This document shows, piece by piece, positions 1 to 5,935 of a stretch of DNA of 7,465 nt. Under the pieces are notes generated by a model that ran no database searches, was not told the DNA's origin, and saw only the letters and a list, made by a program, of their open reading frames with translations. The DNA is from JAHEIJ01 sp040235565 (GTDB lineage: Bacteria > Pseudomonadota > Gammaproteobacteria > UBA6429 > Thiohalophilaceae), in NCBI GenBank assembly GCA_040235565.1, contig JBECLA010000096.1:1-7465 (forward strand), written 5' to 3'. Made by a program: the position numbers and the translations under genes. Numbering within the stretch: position 1 is the stretch's first letter; every line of letters starts with the position of its first letter.

Positions 1-662
1 TCCTGATACTGAATCGCAGCCTGGACCGGGCCAGGGAACTGGCGGCCGAACTGGACGCGACCCCGCTGCCGCTGGAGCGGCTGGAAGAGGCGCTTCCCCG
101 GGCCGACATACTGTTCAGTTCGACAGCCAGTCCGCATCCGGTGATCCGCAAACCGGACATCAAGGCGGCCCTGCGGAAGCGCCGGCACCGGCCCATGTTC
201 CTGGTGGACATCGCCGTGCCGCGCGACATCGAACCGGCCATCGCCGACATGAAGGACGTCTACCTCTACACCATCGACGACCTGCAGCAGGTGGTGGACG
301 AAAACATGCAGCAACGCAGCGACGCCGCCGATGCGGCCCTGCAGGACGTGGACGAGGCGGTGGCGGCATTCATGCGCTGGTTGTACGGTATCCGCGCCGG
401 CCGCACGCTGAAGCGCATCCGCGAGCATTCACACCATTTCGAGGCCGAGACCACGGAACGCGCCCTGCGCCGTCTCCGCGCGGGGCAGGACCCCGAGGAC
501 GTGCTGCGCCAGATGGCTTCCACGCTGACCAACAAGATCCTGCACCTGCCGAGCAAGCGACTGCGGGAGGCCGCGGAAGACCGCGACTACGAGGTGCTGA
601 AGGCGGCCGACCGCATTTTCCGTGCCGAATCGCGGGGCGGCGACGCGGACGACGAGGAATGA
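1..662 (+). CDS. hemA: glutamyl-tRNA reductase, C-terminal part (5' end outside window)
   Basis: Reduces Glu-tRNA(Glu) to glutamate-1-semialdehyde with NADPH, the first committed step of C5-pathway tetrapyrrole synthesis in the cytoplasm. The frame is open from base 3, giving 219 visible residues, about half of the usual ~420. Seen in order: NRSLDRARELA from the NADPH-binding Rossmann domain, the SSTASPHPVI segment, the highly conserved RPMFLVDIAVPRDIEP, and DVYLYTIDDLQQVV leading into the long helical spine and C-terminal dimerisation domain (LRQMASTLTNKILHLPSKRLREA). The tail is acidic (GDADDEE). The first ATG in the frame lies beyond the window's left edge, so internal methionines should not be taken as the start. 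The TGA stop overlaps the prfA ATG (ATGA), suggesting co-transcription and translational coupling. Composition is GC-rich. Identification rests on family motifs and gene order and is secure. Confidence 0.96.
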   Translation, partial: LILNRSLDRARELAAELDATPLPLERLEEALPRADILFSSTASPHPVIRKPDIKAALRKRRHRPMFLVDIAVPRDIEPAIADMKDVYLYTIDDLQQVVDENMQQRSDAADAALQDVDEAVAAFMRWLYGIRAGRTLKRIREHSHHFEAETTERALRRLRAGQDPEDVLRQMASTLTNKILHLPSKRLREAAEDRDYEVLKAADRIFRAESRGGDADDEE

Positions 663-1744
663 AAACCTCGATCCACGAACGACTGCAGCAGGTCGCAGCG
701 CGCTACGAGGAGGTCGGCCTGCTGTTGTCAGACCAGCAGGTTTTCGCTGACCAGAACCGCTACCGCGAACTCTCCGTGGAATACGCCCAGCTGGAGCCGG
801 TGGCGCGCGCCTGGAGCCAGTTCCGCGATGCGAGGGAAGCGCTGGAAGGCGCGCGCCAGATGCTCGACGAGCCGGACGCCGAGATGCGCGCCATGGCCGA
901 GGACGAAGTCCGCGCCGGCGAAGAACGGCTGGAGGAACTGGAGCGGGAAATCCAGCTGCTGCTGCTGCCTCGCGACCCCCACGACGACAGCAACATTTTC
1001 CTGGAGGTACGCGCCGGCACCGGCGGTGACGAGGCCGCGCTGTTCGCAGGCGACCTGTTTCGCATGTACCAGAAGTACGCCGAGGGGCGCGGCTGGCCGC
1101 TGGAGATCCTCAGTCACAGCCCCGGCGAGCACGGCGGCTACAAGGAGATCATCGCCCGCGTCGCCGGCCAGGGCGCCTACTCGCGTTTCAAGTTCGAGTC
1201 GGGAACCCACCGCGTGCAACGGGTTCCGGAAACGGAATCCCAGGGCCGGATACACACTTCGGCCTGCACCGTCGCGATCCTGCCCGAAGTCGAGGACATC
1301 GAGGCGGTCGACCTCAATCCGGCCGAGCTGCGCGTCGACACTTTCCGGGCCTCGGGCGCCGGCGGCCAGCACGTGAACAAGACCGACTCGGCGATACGGA
1401 TAACGCACCTGCCCAGCGGCATCGTCGTCGAGTGCCAGGACGAACGTTCGCAGCACAAGAACCGCGCCCGGGCCATGTCGCTGTTACAGGCCCGGCTGCT
1501 GCAACAGGAGCAGGACAAGCAACAGGCCGAAACTGCCCAGACCCGTAAACTGCTGGTTGGCAGCGGCGACCGCTCCGAGCGGATCCGCACCTATAATTTT
1601 CCCCAGGGTCGCATTACCGATCACCGCATCAACCTGACACTCTATAAACTGGACGAGGTGATGCAGGGTAACCTGGATGAAGTGATTGAGCCGCTGATTG
1701 CCGAACACCAGGCTGATCTGCTGGCCGCGATCAGCCAGGACTAA
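659..1744 (+). CDS. prfA: peptide chain release factor 1 (RF1)
   Basis: Recognises UAA and UAG in the ribosomal A site and triggers hydrolysis of peptidyl-tRNA. The protein has 361 residues, close to 360 in E. coli, and is complete. Visible: N-terminal MKTSIHERL, which matches the usual RF1 start and supports this ATG; a charged helical domain to about residue 105; the FLEVRAGTGGDEAALFAGDLFRMY block (about 114-137); the stop-codon-reading PxT tripeptide as PET at 190-192 in HRVQRVPETESQGRIHTSA; the catalytic GGQ at 235-237 in SGAGGQHVNKTDSAIRITH; and GSGDRSERIRTYNFPQGR near 301-318. PxT rather than SPF separates it from RF2. The start overlaps the hemA stop by 4 bp. A GAGGA lies against the ATG, too close for a standard ribosome site, which favours coupling. 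Base composition drops in GC towards the 3' end. Confidence 0.98.
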   Translation: MKTSIHERLQQVAARYEEVGLLLSDQQVFADQNRYRELSVEYAQLEPVARAWSQFRDAREALEGARQMLDEPDAEMRAMAEDEVRAGEERLEELEREIQLLLLPRDPHDDSNIFLEVRAGTGGDEAALFAGDLFRMYQKYAEGRGWPLEILSHSPGEHGGYKEIIARVAGQGAYSRFKFESGTHRVQRVPETESQGRIHTSACTVAILPEVEDIEAVDLNPAELRVDTFRASGAGGQHVNKTDSAIRITHLPSGIVVECQDERSQHKNRARAMSLLQARLLQQEQDKQQAETAQTRKLLVGSGDRSERIRTYNFPQGRITDHRINLTLYKLDEVMQGNLDEVIEPLIAEHQADLLAAISQD

Positions 1745-1789
1745 CACGACAACACACTATCGCGGTCGCGCCCTGCCGTTCGCCTCGCC

Positions 1790-2641
1790 ATGACCACAGC
1801 CATGACCATCCAACAGGCCCTCGCCACCGCCGTTGCGCAGCTGACGGACCAACCCGAGCTTGCCCGGCTGGATGCCGAATTACTGCTTGCCCATGTGCTG
1901 CACAAAAGTCGCACCTGGCTCCACACCTGGCCCGAATCTGAATTGAGTGCCGAGCAAATGCAGCAGTACCGGCAACTCATCGCACGGCGCGCCAGGGGCG
2001 AACCGATCGCGCATCTGCTGGGTCGGCAGGACTTCTGGTCTCTCAGCCTGCAGGTCACACCGGACACGCTGATCCCCCGACCGGAGACCGAGCGGCTGGT
2101 GGAACTGGCACTGGAGCGCATCCCCGCGGAGGCCACCTGGCAGATCGCGGATCTCGGAACCGGCACCGGCGCCATCGCCCTGGCCCTCGCCAGGGAACGG
2201 CCCCACTGCCGGATCCTGGCGACGGATCGAACCGCTGCCACCCTCGCGGTAGCCCGGAACAATGCTGATCGCCATGGGCTTTCTAACGTGGCATTTTGCC
2301 AGGGGCACTGGTTCGAGGCCCTGCCAGCGGATACGGCTTTCGACATGATCGTCAGCAATCCGCCTTATATAAAGGAAACCGATCCTCATCTGCAGCAGGG
2401 AGATGTCCGGTTTGAACCGCCAACCGCCCTGCAAGCCGGCCAGAGTGGCCTGGATGATCTGCAACATCTGATTCGCGAGGCCCTGCCCCATTTGAAACCG
2501 GGGGGCTGGCTGTTACTGGAACACGGCTATGACCAGGCGCACGCTGTGATCCAACTGCTGCAACAAGCTGGTTATCACCAGGTTAATGACTACCCCGATC
2601 TCGCCGGACAGCCCCGCGTTGCGGCAGGCCGCAAGCCCTGA
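1790..2641 (+). CDS. prmC: peptide chain release factor N5-glutamine methyltransferase
   Basis: SAM-dependent enzyme that methylates the glutamine of the GGQ motif in RF1 and RF2, raising termination efficiency; one substrate is encoded just upstream. It has 283 residues (E. coli about 277). Visible: a helical N-terminal RF-binding domain (about 1-95) with GEPIAHLLGRQDFWSL and LIPRPETERLVE; the SAM-binding glycine motif DLGTGTGAIALALA (121-134); the acidic residue of LATDRT (146); and the catalytic NPPY at 190-193 followed by DPHLQQGDVRFEP, the signature of this family. No clear Shine-Dalgarno precedes the ATG at 1790 or the in-frame ATG at 1802 (which would give 279 aa), so the start is uncertain by four codons. 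The gene begins 45 bp after prfA stops and is probably in the same operon. Confidence 0.97.
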   Translation: MTTAMTIQQALATAVAQLTDQPELARLDAELLLAHVLHKSRTWLHTWPESELSAEQMQQYRQLIARRARGEPIAHLLGRQDFWSLSLQVTPDTLIPRPETERLVELALERIPAEATWQIADLGTGTGAIALALARERPHCRILATDRTAATLAVARNNADRHGLSNVAFCQGHWFEALPADTAFDMIVSNPPYIKETDPHLQQGDVRFEPPTALQAGQSGLDDLQHLIREALPHLKPGGWLLLEHGYDQAHAVIQLLQQAGYHQVNDYPDLAGQPRVAAGRKP

Positions 2642-2659
2642 ATCCGCTCGAATACACCG

Positions 2660-2687
2660 TTGTTAGCGTCGCGTTCATTACTATATT
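2660..2687 (+). promoter_or_regulatory. candidate sigma-70-type promoter for the 132-aa gene
   Basis: TTGTTA (2660-2665) and TATATT (2682-2687) are separated by 16 bp in the 115-bp gap after prmC. A weaker pair, TTGATC (2706-2711) and TAGGAT (2728-2733), also 16 bp apart, lies nearer the gene. Either could start a transcript independent of hemA-prfA-prmC. The call rests on consensus resemblance only. No terminator hairpin was seen after prmC, so read-through is equally possible. Confidence 0.3.
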
Positions 2688-2756
2688 CTGAACCTCTTCT
2701 TCTGCTTGATCCTTTTCGCCGGACGATTAGGATAGGGTAATAAAGAAGCATTCAGT

Positions 2757-3155
2757 GTGGTTATTTTGAAAAAACAACGCGAAATCCTCTTCGAGCCCCT
2801 GCATCCCGATCCCAACCAGGCGCATTCCGCCACCCTGGCCCTGAGTGATCTCGATGGTATCGAACAGGTGAGTGCGATTTCGCCACTCCGTCTTCTGGTG
2901 CTTTACCGTCTCAGCGAGATCACTCTGGCGGATATTGAGTTCTTGTTACGGGAACTTGGTTTTCATCTGGACAACAGTCTCATGTCCAAAATGAAACGCG
3001 CCCTCTACGCCTATACCGAAGAAACCGAACGGGCCAATCATGGTTACAGCAGCAGCCAGGGGCAAACGACGCGTGATGTGTTTATCAAGCAGTACCAAAA
3101 ACGACCGCATGGCTGCAGGGATCCCCGTCCCAGCCATTGGCGGGATTACCTCTGA
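2757..3155 (+). CDS. conserved-looking hypothetical protein, HMA-like/ferredoxin-like fold without CxxC
   Basis: A 132-residue protein of unknown function starting with GTG; an in-frame stop at 2733 limits upstream extension, and AAAGAAG at 2742-2748 is a plausible weak ribosome site. Residues about 24-72 alternate as strand, helix, strand, strand, helix (SATLALSDLDGIEQVSAI, then LRLLVLYRL, then TLADIEFLLRELGFHLD). This resembles the beta-alpha-beta pattern of heavy-metal-associated domains, but the metal-binding MxCxxC loop is absent. The C-terminal third is basic and aromatic, with EETERAN at about 88-94, TTRDVFIKQYQKRPHGCRD and RPSHWRDYL at the end. The single cysteine (120) is in HGCRD. 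There is no signal peptide or membrane segment, so it is probably cytoplasmic. From memory, similar short proteins occur in sulfur-oxidising gammaproteobacteria; I cannot confirm this here. It sits between prmC and a repeat-filled spacer. Coding status is supported by good composition and an ordered fold pattern. Confidence 0.75.
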   Translation: MVILKKQREILFEPLHPDPNQAHSATLALSDLDGIEQVSAISPLRLLVLYRLSEITLADIEFLLRELGFHLDNSLMSKMKRALYAYTEETERANHGYSSSQGQTTRDVFIKQYQKRPHGCRDPRPSHWRDYL

Positions 3156-3158
3156 TAT

Positions 3159-3190
3159 TCAGGTACGAGTGACGAGGACCGAGGGACGAG
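3159..3190 (+). repeat. heptamer repeat array, GACGAG orientation (left edge of spacer 1)
   Basis: It begins 3 bp after the stop of the 132-aa gene. Four 7-bp units in strict phase occupy 3163-3190: GTACGAG, TGACGAG, GACCGAG and GGACGAG. The array is entered by TTCAGGTACGAG, a variant of the ATCAGGGACGAG found four times elsewhere in the window. It runs directly into the 75-bp minisatellite. Its orientation is opposite to the array in front of moeB, so the two could pair in a transcript. Confidence 0.85.
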
Positions 3191-3505
3191 AAAAGACGTT
3201 AGGATTGAGAATTCTGAAAATGCCTTCATTGTTATTGTGTCACTGGCTTCGATTATCAGGGACGAGTGACAAGGCACCAGGGACGAGGAAAGGCGTTAGG
3301 CATAGATATCCTTTAAGATTTTCCTTGTTATCATGTCGCTGGCTTCGATTATCAGGGACGAGGAAAGACGTTTGGATTGAGAATTCTGCAAGTTCCTTCA
3401 CTACAATCAGGTCACTGGTTTCGATTATCAGGGACGAGGAAAGGCGTTAGGCATAGGGATCCTTTAAGATTTTCCTTGTTATCATGTCGCTGGCTTCGAT
3501 TTTAA
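3183..3505 (+). repeat. ~75-bp minisatellite, four units in A-B-A'-B' order
   Basis: Each unit opens with GGGACGAG, continues with AAAGRCGTTWGG, and closes with GTCRCTGGYTTCGATT; the first three end in ATCA. Units: A 3183-3258 (76 bp), B 3280-3354 (75 bp), A' 3355-3430 (76 bp), B' 3431 to about 3505. A and A' share a GAGAATTCTG core. B and B' share CTTTAAGATTTTCCTTG and differ at only two positions over their first 71 bp. Between A and B lies an extra 21 bp (3259-3279), which is exactly three degenerate heptamers. This suggests growth by slippage or unequal exchange of a double unit. No coding potential is evident: open frames through it are repetitive artefacts. Confidence 0.88.
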
Positions 3506-3551
3506 ATCACTGCTTTTCATACCCTGGTGGATAATGCCTGTTTCCACTCTC

Positions 3552-3560
3552 TGCTATACT
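3552..3560 (+). promoter_or_regulatory. candidate extended -10 promoter for moeB
   Basis: TGCTATACT has the TGN extension followed by a near-consensus -10 (TATACT at 3555-3560). No good -35 is seen about 17 bp upstream, which extended -10 promoters can tolerate. A start near 3567 would give a leader of about 28 nt made almost wholly of CTCGTC-type heptamers. The -10 itself overlaps the first degenerate heptamer (CTATACT, 3554-3560). Prediction from consensus only. Confidence 0.4.
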
Positions 3561-3589
3561 CGCCACTCGTTACTCGTCACTCGTCCCTG
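3561..3589 (+). repeat. heptamer repeat array, CTCGTC orientation (right edge of spacer 1)
   Basis: Phase-locked 7-bp units CGCCACT, CGTTACT, CGTCACT and CGTCCCT (3561-3588) end in CTCGTCCCTG at 3580-3589, five nucleotides before the moeB ATG. This is the inverted counterpart of the array at 3163-3190. It occupies the place where a Shine-Dalgarno sequence would be expected and contains no purine-rich stretch. Confidence 0.85.
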
Positions 3590-3594
3590 TTCTT

Positions 3595-4329
3595 ATGGAT
3601 GATAATCAACTGCTGCGTTACAGCCGCCATATCATGTTGCCGCAATTTGATGCGGCCGCACAGCAAAAACTGCTCGCCTCCACCGCGCTGATCGTCGGGA
3701 TGGGTGGACTGGGATCACCCGCTGGCATGTACCTCGCCTCGGGCGGCGTCGGCCATCTGATCCTGGTGGATTTCGATAACGTGGAACTCTCCAACCTGCA
3801 GCGTCAAATACTGCATCAGACGGCGGATATCGGGCGCCCCAAAGTGGAGTCGGCTCGCGATGCCCTGCACCGCCTGAACCCGGATACGCAGATCACCATT
3901 ATTAATCATCAACTGGAAGGCAAGGAACTGGAGGACTGGGTCGCGCAGGCTGATGTGGTGCTGGATGGCAGCGATAACTTTGCCACCCGCTTTGCCGTTA
4001 ATGATGCCTGTGTTGCCACCCGCACGCCACTGGTGTCGGGTGCCGCGATTCGCATGGAAGGTCAGGTGTCTGTCTTTATGAATGATGGCAGCGGCCCCTG
4101 TTACCGTTGTCTCTACAAGGATGAGGGCGAACTGGATATGCGGTGCAGTGAAAACGGCGTGCTGGCACCGGTGGTCGGCATTATTGGCAGCATCCAGGCC
4201 ACCGAAGCGATCAAGGTTCTGACCGGGGTGGGTGAAACCTTGCACGGTCGTCTGTTATTGCTGGATGCACAACAGATGGAATGGCGTAGCCTGAAACTGA
4301 AAAAAGATCCGGCCTGTCCGGTTTGCTAG
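3595..4329 (+). CDS. moeB: MoeB/ThiF/HesA-family sulfur-carrier adenylyltransferase
   Basis: An E1-like enzyme that adenylates the C-terminal GG of a small sulfur carrier (MoaD for molybdopterin, or ThiS for thiamine thiazole) as the first step of thiocarboxylate formation. It has 244 residues, full length for MoeB-type proteins, and no C-terminal rhodanese domain. Visible: RYSRH at 8-12; the nucleotide-binding GMGGLGSP at 35-42; VDFD at 58-61; NLQRQ at 67-71; K83; DGSDN at 124-128; zinc cysteines C169/C172 and C241/C244 (the last residues of the protein); and C184, aligned with the conserved cysteine of MoeB and ThiF. GENGVLAP-type context (SENGVLAPVVGIIGSIQATEAIK) resembles MoeB most. Placement after hemA-prfA-prmC also favours moeB; thiF remains possible. 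The family-typical start MDDNQLLRYSRH supports this ATG although no Shine-Dalgarno is present. Confidence 0.9.
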   Translation: MDDNQLLRYSRHIMLPQFDAAAQQKLLASTALIVGMGGLGSPAGMYLASGGVGHLILVDFDNVELSNLQRQILHQTADIGRPKVESARDALHRLNPDTQITIINHQLEGKELEDWVAQADVVLDGSDNFATRFAVNDACVATRTPLVSGAAIRMEGQVSVFMNDGSGPCYRCLYKDEGELDMRCSENGVLAPVVGIIGSIQATEAIKVLTGVGETLHGRLLLLDAQQMEWRSLKLKKDPACPVC

Positions 4330-4345
4330 TTTACCATCAGTTCAT

Positions 4346-4500
4346 CGTCATTCCGGCGCACGACTGCATGGACGCAGGAGTTAGAGCAATGCATGGAACA
4401 CGACTACAGGGATGTAGGAGGTAGAGTTGTGCCGGGAGCAACAACCGAGTTGCCGAGGATGCCAAAGCCGAGTCCGGAATTCATAGGTACCGGAACGACG
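4346..4500. repeat. short dispersed-repeat-like element with inverted ends and an internal 40-bp-period direct repeat
   Basis: This fills most of the 202-bp gap between the convergent moeB and lipoprotein genes. The ends are CGTCATTCCGG (4346-4356) and CCGGAACGACG (4490-4500), an inverted repeat matching at 10 of 11 positions; a second inner CCGGAAT lies at 4474-4480. Inside, two 27-bp copies start with ACGACT (4360-4386 and 4400-4426) and match at 22 of 27 positions. There is no clear target-site duplication and no coding capacity. Termini with ATTCCGG are familiar from small non-autonomous palindromic repeats of proteobacteria (remembered, not checked). The remainder of the gap shows nothing recognisable and no obvious terminator. 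Confidence 0.6.
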
Positions 4501-4531
4501 GGGCAACTAGTAAATGATTGCTGGACAGGCG

Positions 4532-4762
4532 TTATTCGCTATTCGTGGGTTGTTGTACTACCTGCTCACGTTCCTTTGAATATTCATCATAGTCCGGCTG
4601 ACGCGGGCAATTCGTGTAGGCTTCATTCAAACACTGCTGGCGTCCGGCGGCTTTCAGGGTTTCATAACTGGTATGGCGCCATTGTCCGCTACTGCATGCA
4701 GCCAGCAAGGTTGCGAACAATACCGTGCCTGTTAATCGTGCGATGGATGAACGGTTCTTCAT
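4532..4762 (-). CDS. small predicted lipoprotein
   Basis: A 76-residue protein with a lipoprotein signal: basic start MKNRSSIAR, hydrophobic stretch LTGTVLFATLLAA, and lipobox LAAC with the modified cysteine at 23. The mature part is about 54 residues, starts CSSGQWRH, and is polar. It holds two further cysteines (44 and 52) and a YDEYSKEREQV segment near 58-69. S24 follows the lipid cysteine, so the usual +2 rule predicts outer-membrane sorting. An upstream GTG would add six residues, but the GAGGT ribosome site 6 nt before the ATG at 4762 fixes this start. The gene begins 37 bp after hslO stops, in the same direction, and is probably co-transcribed. I do not recognise the family and assign no function. 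Confidence 0.8.
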   Translation of the reverse strand: MKNRSSIARLTGTVLFATLLAACSSGQWRHTSYETLKAAGRQQCLNEAYTNCPRQPDYDEYSKEREQVVQQPTNSE

Positions 4763-4768
4763 ATCGTT

Positions 4769-4773
4769 ACCTC
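4769..4773 (-). promoter_or_regulatory. ribosome binding site of the lipoprotein gene
   Basis: GAGGT on the minus strand stands 6 nt before the ATG at 4762. It selects that ATG over the in-frame GTG at 4780. It is also a clear Shine-Dalgarno in a window where moeB and hslO lack one. Confidence 0.7.
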
Positions 4774-4799
4774 GTTGCACAGGTAATTGATCTGGCTAT

Positions 4800-5672
4800 C
4801 TAGTGGCGTGTCGTCGGGGCCTCATGCGCGATATCGGTGGCAAAGAGTTGTTCGCTGTCGACTGCATCGAATTCATATTTATGATTACAGAATTCACAGG
4901 CCACCCGGACGCTGCCTTCATCTTCAAGAATCGAGCGGACTTCTTCCACACCCAGCGTGCGTAACATGTTGGCGACGCGTTCGCGACTGCAGGTGCAGCG
5001 AAAACATACCGGCTCGGTTTCAAACACCCGCACGTCTTCTTCATGATACAGGCGATGAATGATTTCCCGTGCCGGTAATCCCAGTAACTCGGTGGACTGG
5101 ATGGTGGCCGATAATTGCTCGATCCGGTTCCAGGCATCCTCATCGGTCTGGCTTTCACTGGTGGGTAACTTTTGAATTAATAATCCGCCCGCCCGTTGTG
5201 GTTCCACCGACAACCACAGCCGGGTTTCGAGTTGTTCGGAACTGTCGAGATAATGTTCCAGCGCATCCGCCAGGGTATGACCGGTCAGTTCTACAATACT
5301 TTGATAGCGCTCATACCCTTCTTCCGGTTCCAGGGTGATGGCCAGCCGGCCTTTCCCCACCAGGGTGGGAAGGTCGCCATGCGTCAAGGATTCATCTGCA
5401 TGCGCGAGTCCGCGCAGCGTCCGCTCACTGGTGCATTCGACCACCATTAACGAGACCGGGCCTTCACCCTGGATTTGCATGACCATCCGCCCCTTCAATT
5501 TGATCGTGGCGGACAACAACACCGCGGCCACCATCATTTCGCCTAACAGGTTGCGCACCGGTGCCGGATAATCATGCTGTTCCAGTACCGCTTGCCAGGT
5601 CGCATCCAGATGCACCAGATCGCCACGAATGGCCGCCTCTTCAAACAGAAAACGTTGCAGGGTGTCGTTCAT
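4800..5672 (-). CDS. hslO: redox-regulated chaperone Hsp33
   Basis: A cytoplasmic holdase that is inactive when its four C-terminal cysteines bind zinc and becomes active when oxidative stress forms disulfides. With the ATG at 5672 it has 290 residues, close to the E. coli length. Visible: the N-terminal RFLFEEAAIRGDLVHL; NLLGEMMVAAVLLSATIKLKG (about 41-61); QGEGPVSLMVVECTSERTLRGLA; TLVGKGRLAITLEPEEGYERYQSIV; the linker region with LLGLPAREIIHRLYHEEDVRVFE; and the zinc motif CTC at C226/C228 with CEFC at C259/C262. C223 and C80 are extra cysteines. A TTG at 5693 could add seven residues, but these would be encoded by the repeat array, and family alignment favours MNDTLQRF. No Shine-Dalgarno is present. 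CTCGTCCCTG ends 5 nt before the ATG. A lipoprotein gene follows at 37 bp. Confidence 0.96.
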   Translation of the reverse strand: MNDTLQRFLFEEAAIRGDLVHLDATWQAVLEQHDYPAPVRNLLGEMMVAAVLLSATIKLKGRMVMQIQGEGPVSLMVVECTSERTLRGLAHADESLTHGDLPTLVGKGRLAITLEPEEGYERYQSIVELTGHTLADALEHYLDSSEQLETRLWLSVEPQRAGGLLIQKLPTSESQTDEDAWNRIEQLSATIQSTELLGLPAREIIHRLYHEEDVRVFETEPVCFRCTCSRERVANMLRTLGVEEVRSILEDEGSVRVACEFCNHKYEFDAVDSEQLFATDIAHEAPTTRH

Positions 5673-5676
5673 AACA

Positions 5677-5729
5677 TCAGGGACGAGGGACAAAAGAGAA
5701 GTAACGAGGAACGAGGGACGAGTGACGAG
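5677..5729 (+). repeat. heptamer repeat array, GACGAG orientation (left edge of spacer 2)
   Basis: ATCAGGGACGAG at 5676-5687 is identical to the three unit junctions of the spacer 1 minisatellite. After a short interruption (AAAAGAGAA) come four in-phase units at 5701-5728: GTAACGA, GGAACGA, GGGACGA and GTGACGA. Read on the minus strand it forms the 5' leader end of hslO. It is opposed by the CTCGTC array at 5936-5991. Confidence 0.85.
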
Positions 5730-5935
5730 AAAAAGCTCTTGAATAAGAATAATGCATATTTCTATTTTGTGTTCTTATTGCATTTATCCTAATTCTGGAA
5801 AAAGAAGATATAGCTTTAATCGACACGGGTAAATTCTTCCTCAACGTTGTTAGATATATAAATAAAAATCCATATAAGTCCCGAACAAGCCTTTTCCCTG
5901 TGAATTAGCAGGATTTTACTCTAGTGGAATCTTGC
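5730..5935. other. AT-rich core of the gatB-hslO spacer, no gene seen
   Basis: About 200 bp, markedly AT-rich compared with its surroundings. AATAAGAA (5742-5749) and TTCTTATT (5772-5779) can form an 8-bp stem with a 22-nt loop. On the minus strand, TTGTTC (5883-5888) and TATTTA (5859-5864), 18 bp apart, are a weak promoter candidate for hslO. No convincing ribosome site, gene or strong terminator was found. The segment is enclosed by the two inverted heptamer arrays, so it may be cargo or loop of a repeat element. Confidence 0.5.

Noticed and set aside
3040..3450. 136-aa plus-strand open frame spanning the end of the hypothetical gene and the minisatellite
   Set aside because: The translation is internally repetitive because it reads the 75-bp units (RWLRLSGT-type repeats), and it overlaps a better supported gene in another frame.
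3159..3590. CRISPR array
   Set aside because: The repeats are 7 bp and about 75 bp in direct contact, without unique spacers of regular length or nearby cas genes.
4393..4803. 136-aa plus-strand open frame opposite the lipoprotein gene
   Set aside because: It runs through the repeat element and antisense to the lipoprotein gene, shows no recognisable domain, and the opposite strand has a signal peptide and a good ribosome site.
5673..5693. TTG start for hslO adding seven residues
   Set aside because: The extra residues are encoded by the heptamer array, while homologues begin near MNDTLQRF. The ATG at 5672 is preferred.
5891..5918. Possible terminator hairpin CCTG/CAGG with T-rich flank after gatB
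   Set aside because: The stem is only four base pairs, too weak to call.
5816..5923. Minus-strand open stretch ending NNVEEEFTRVD that looks like the C-terminus of a protein
   Set aside because: Only about 35 codons after an upstream stop, with no usable start codon or ribosome site, in AT-rich DNA. I do not recognise the ending. It could be a gene remnant but cannot be supported.
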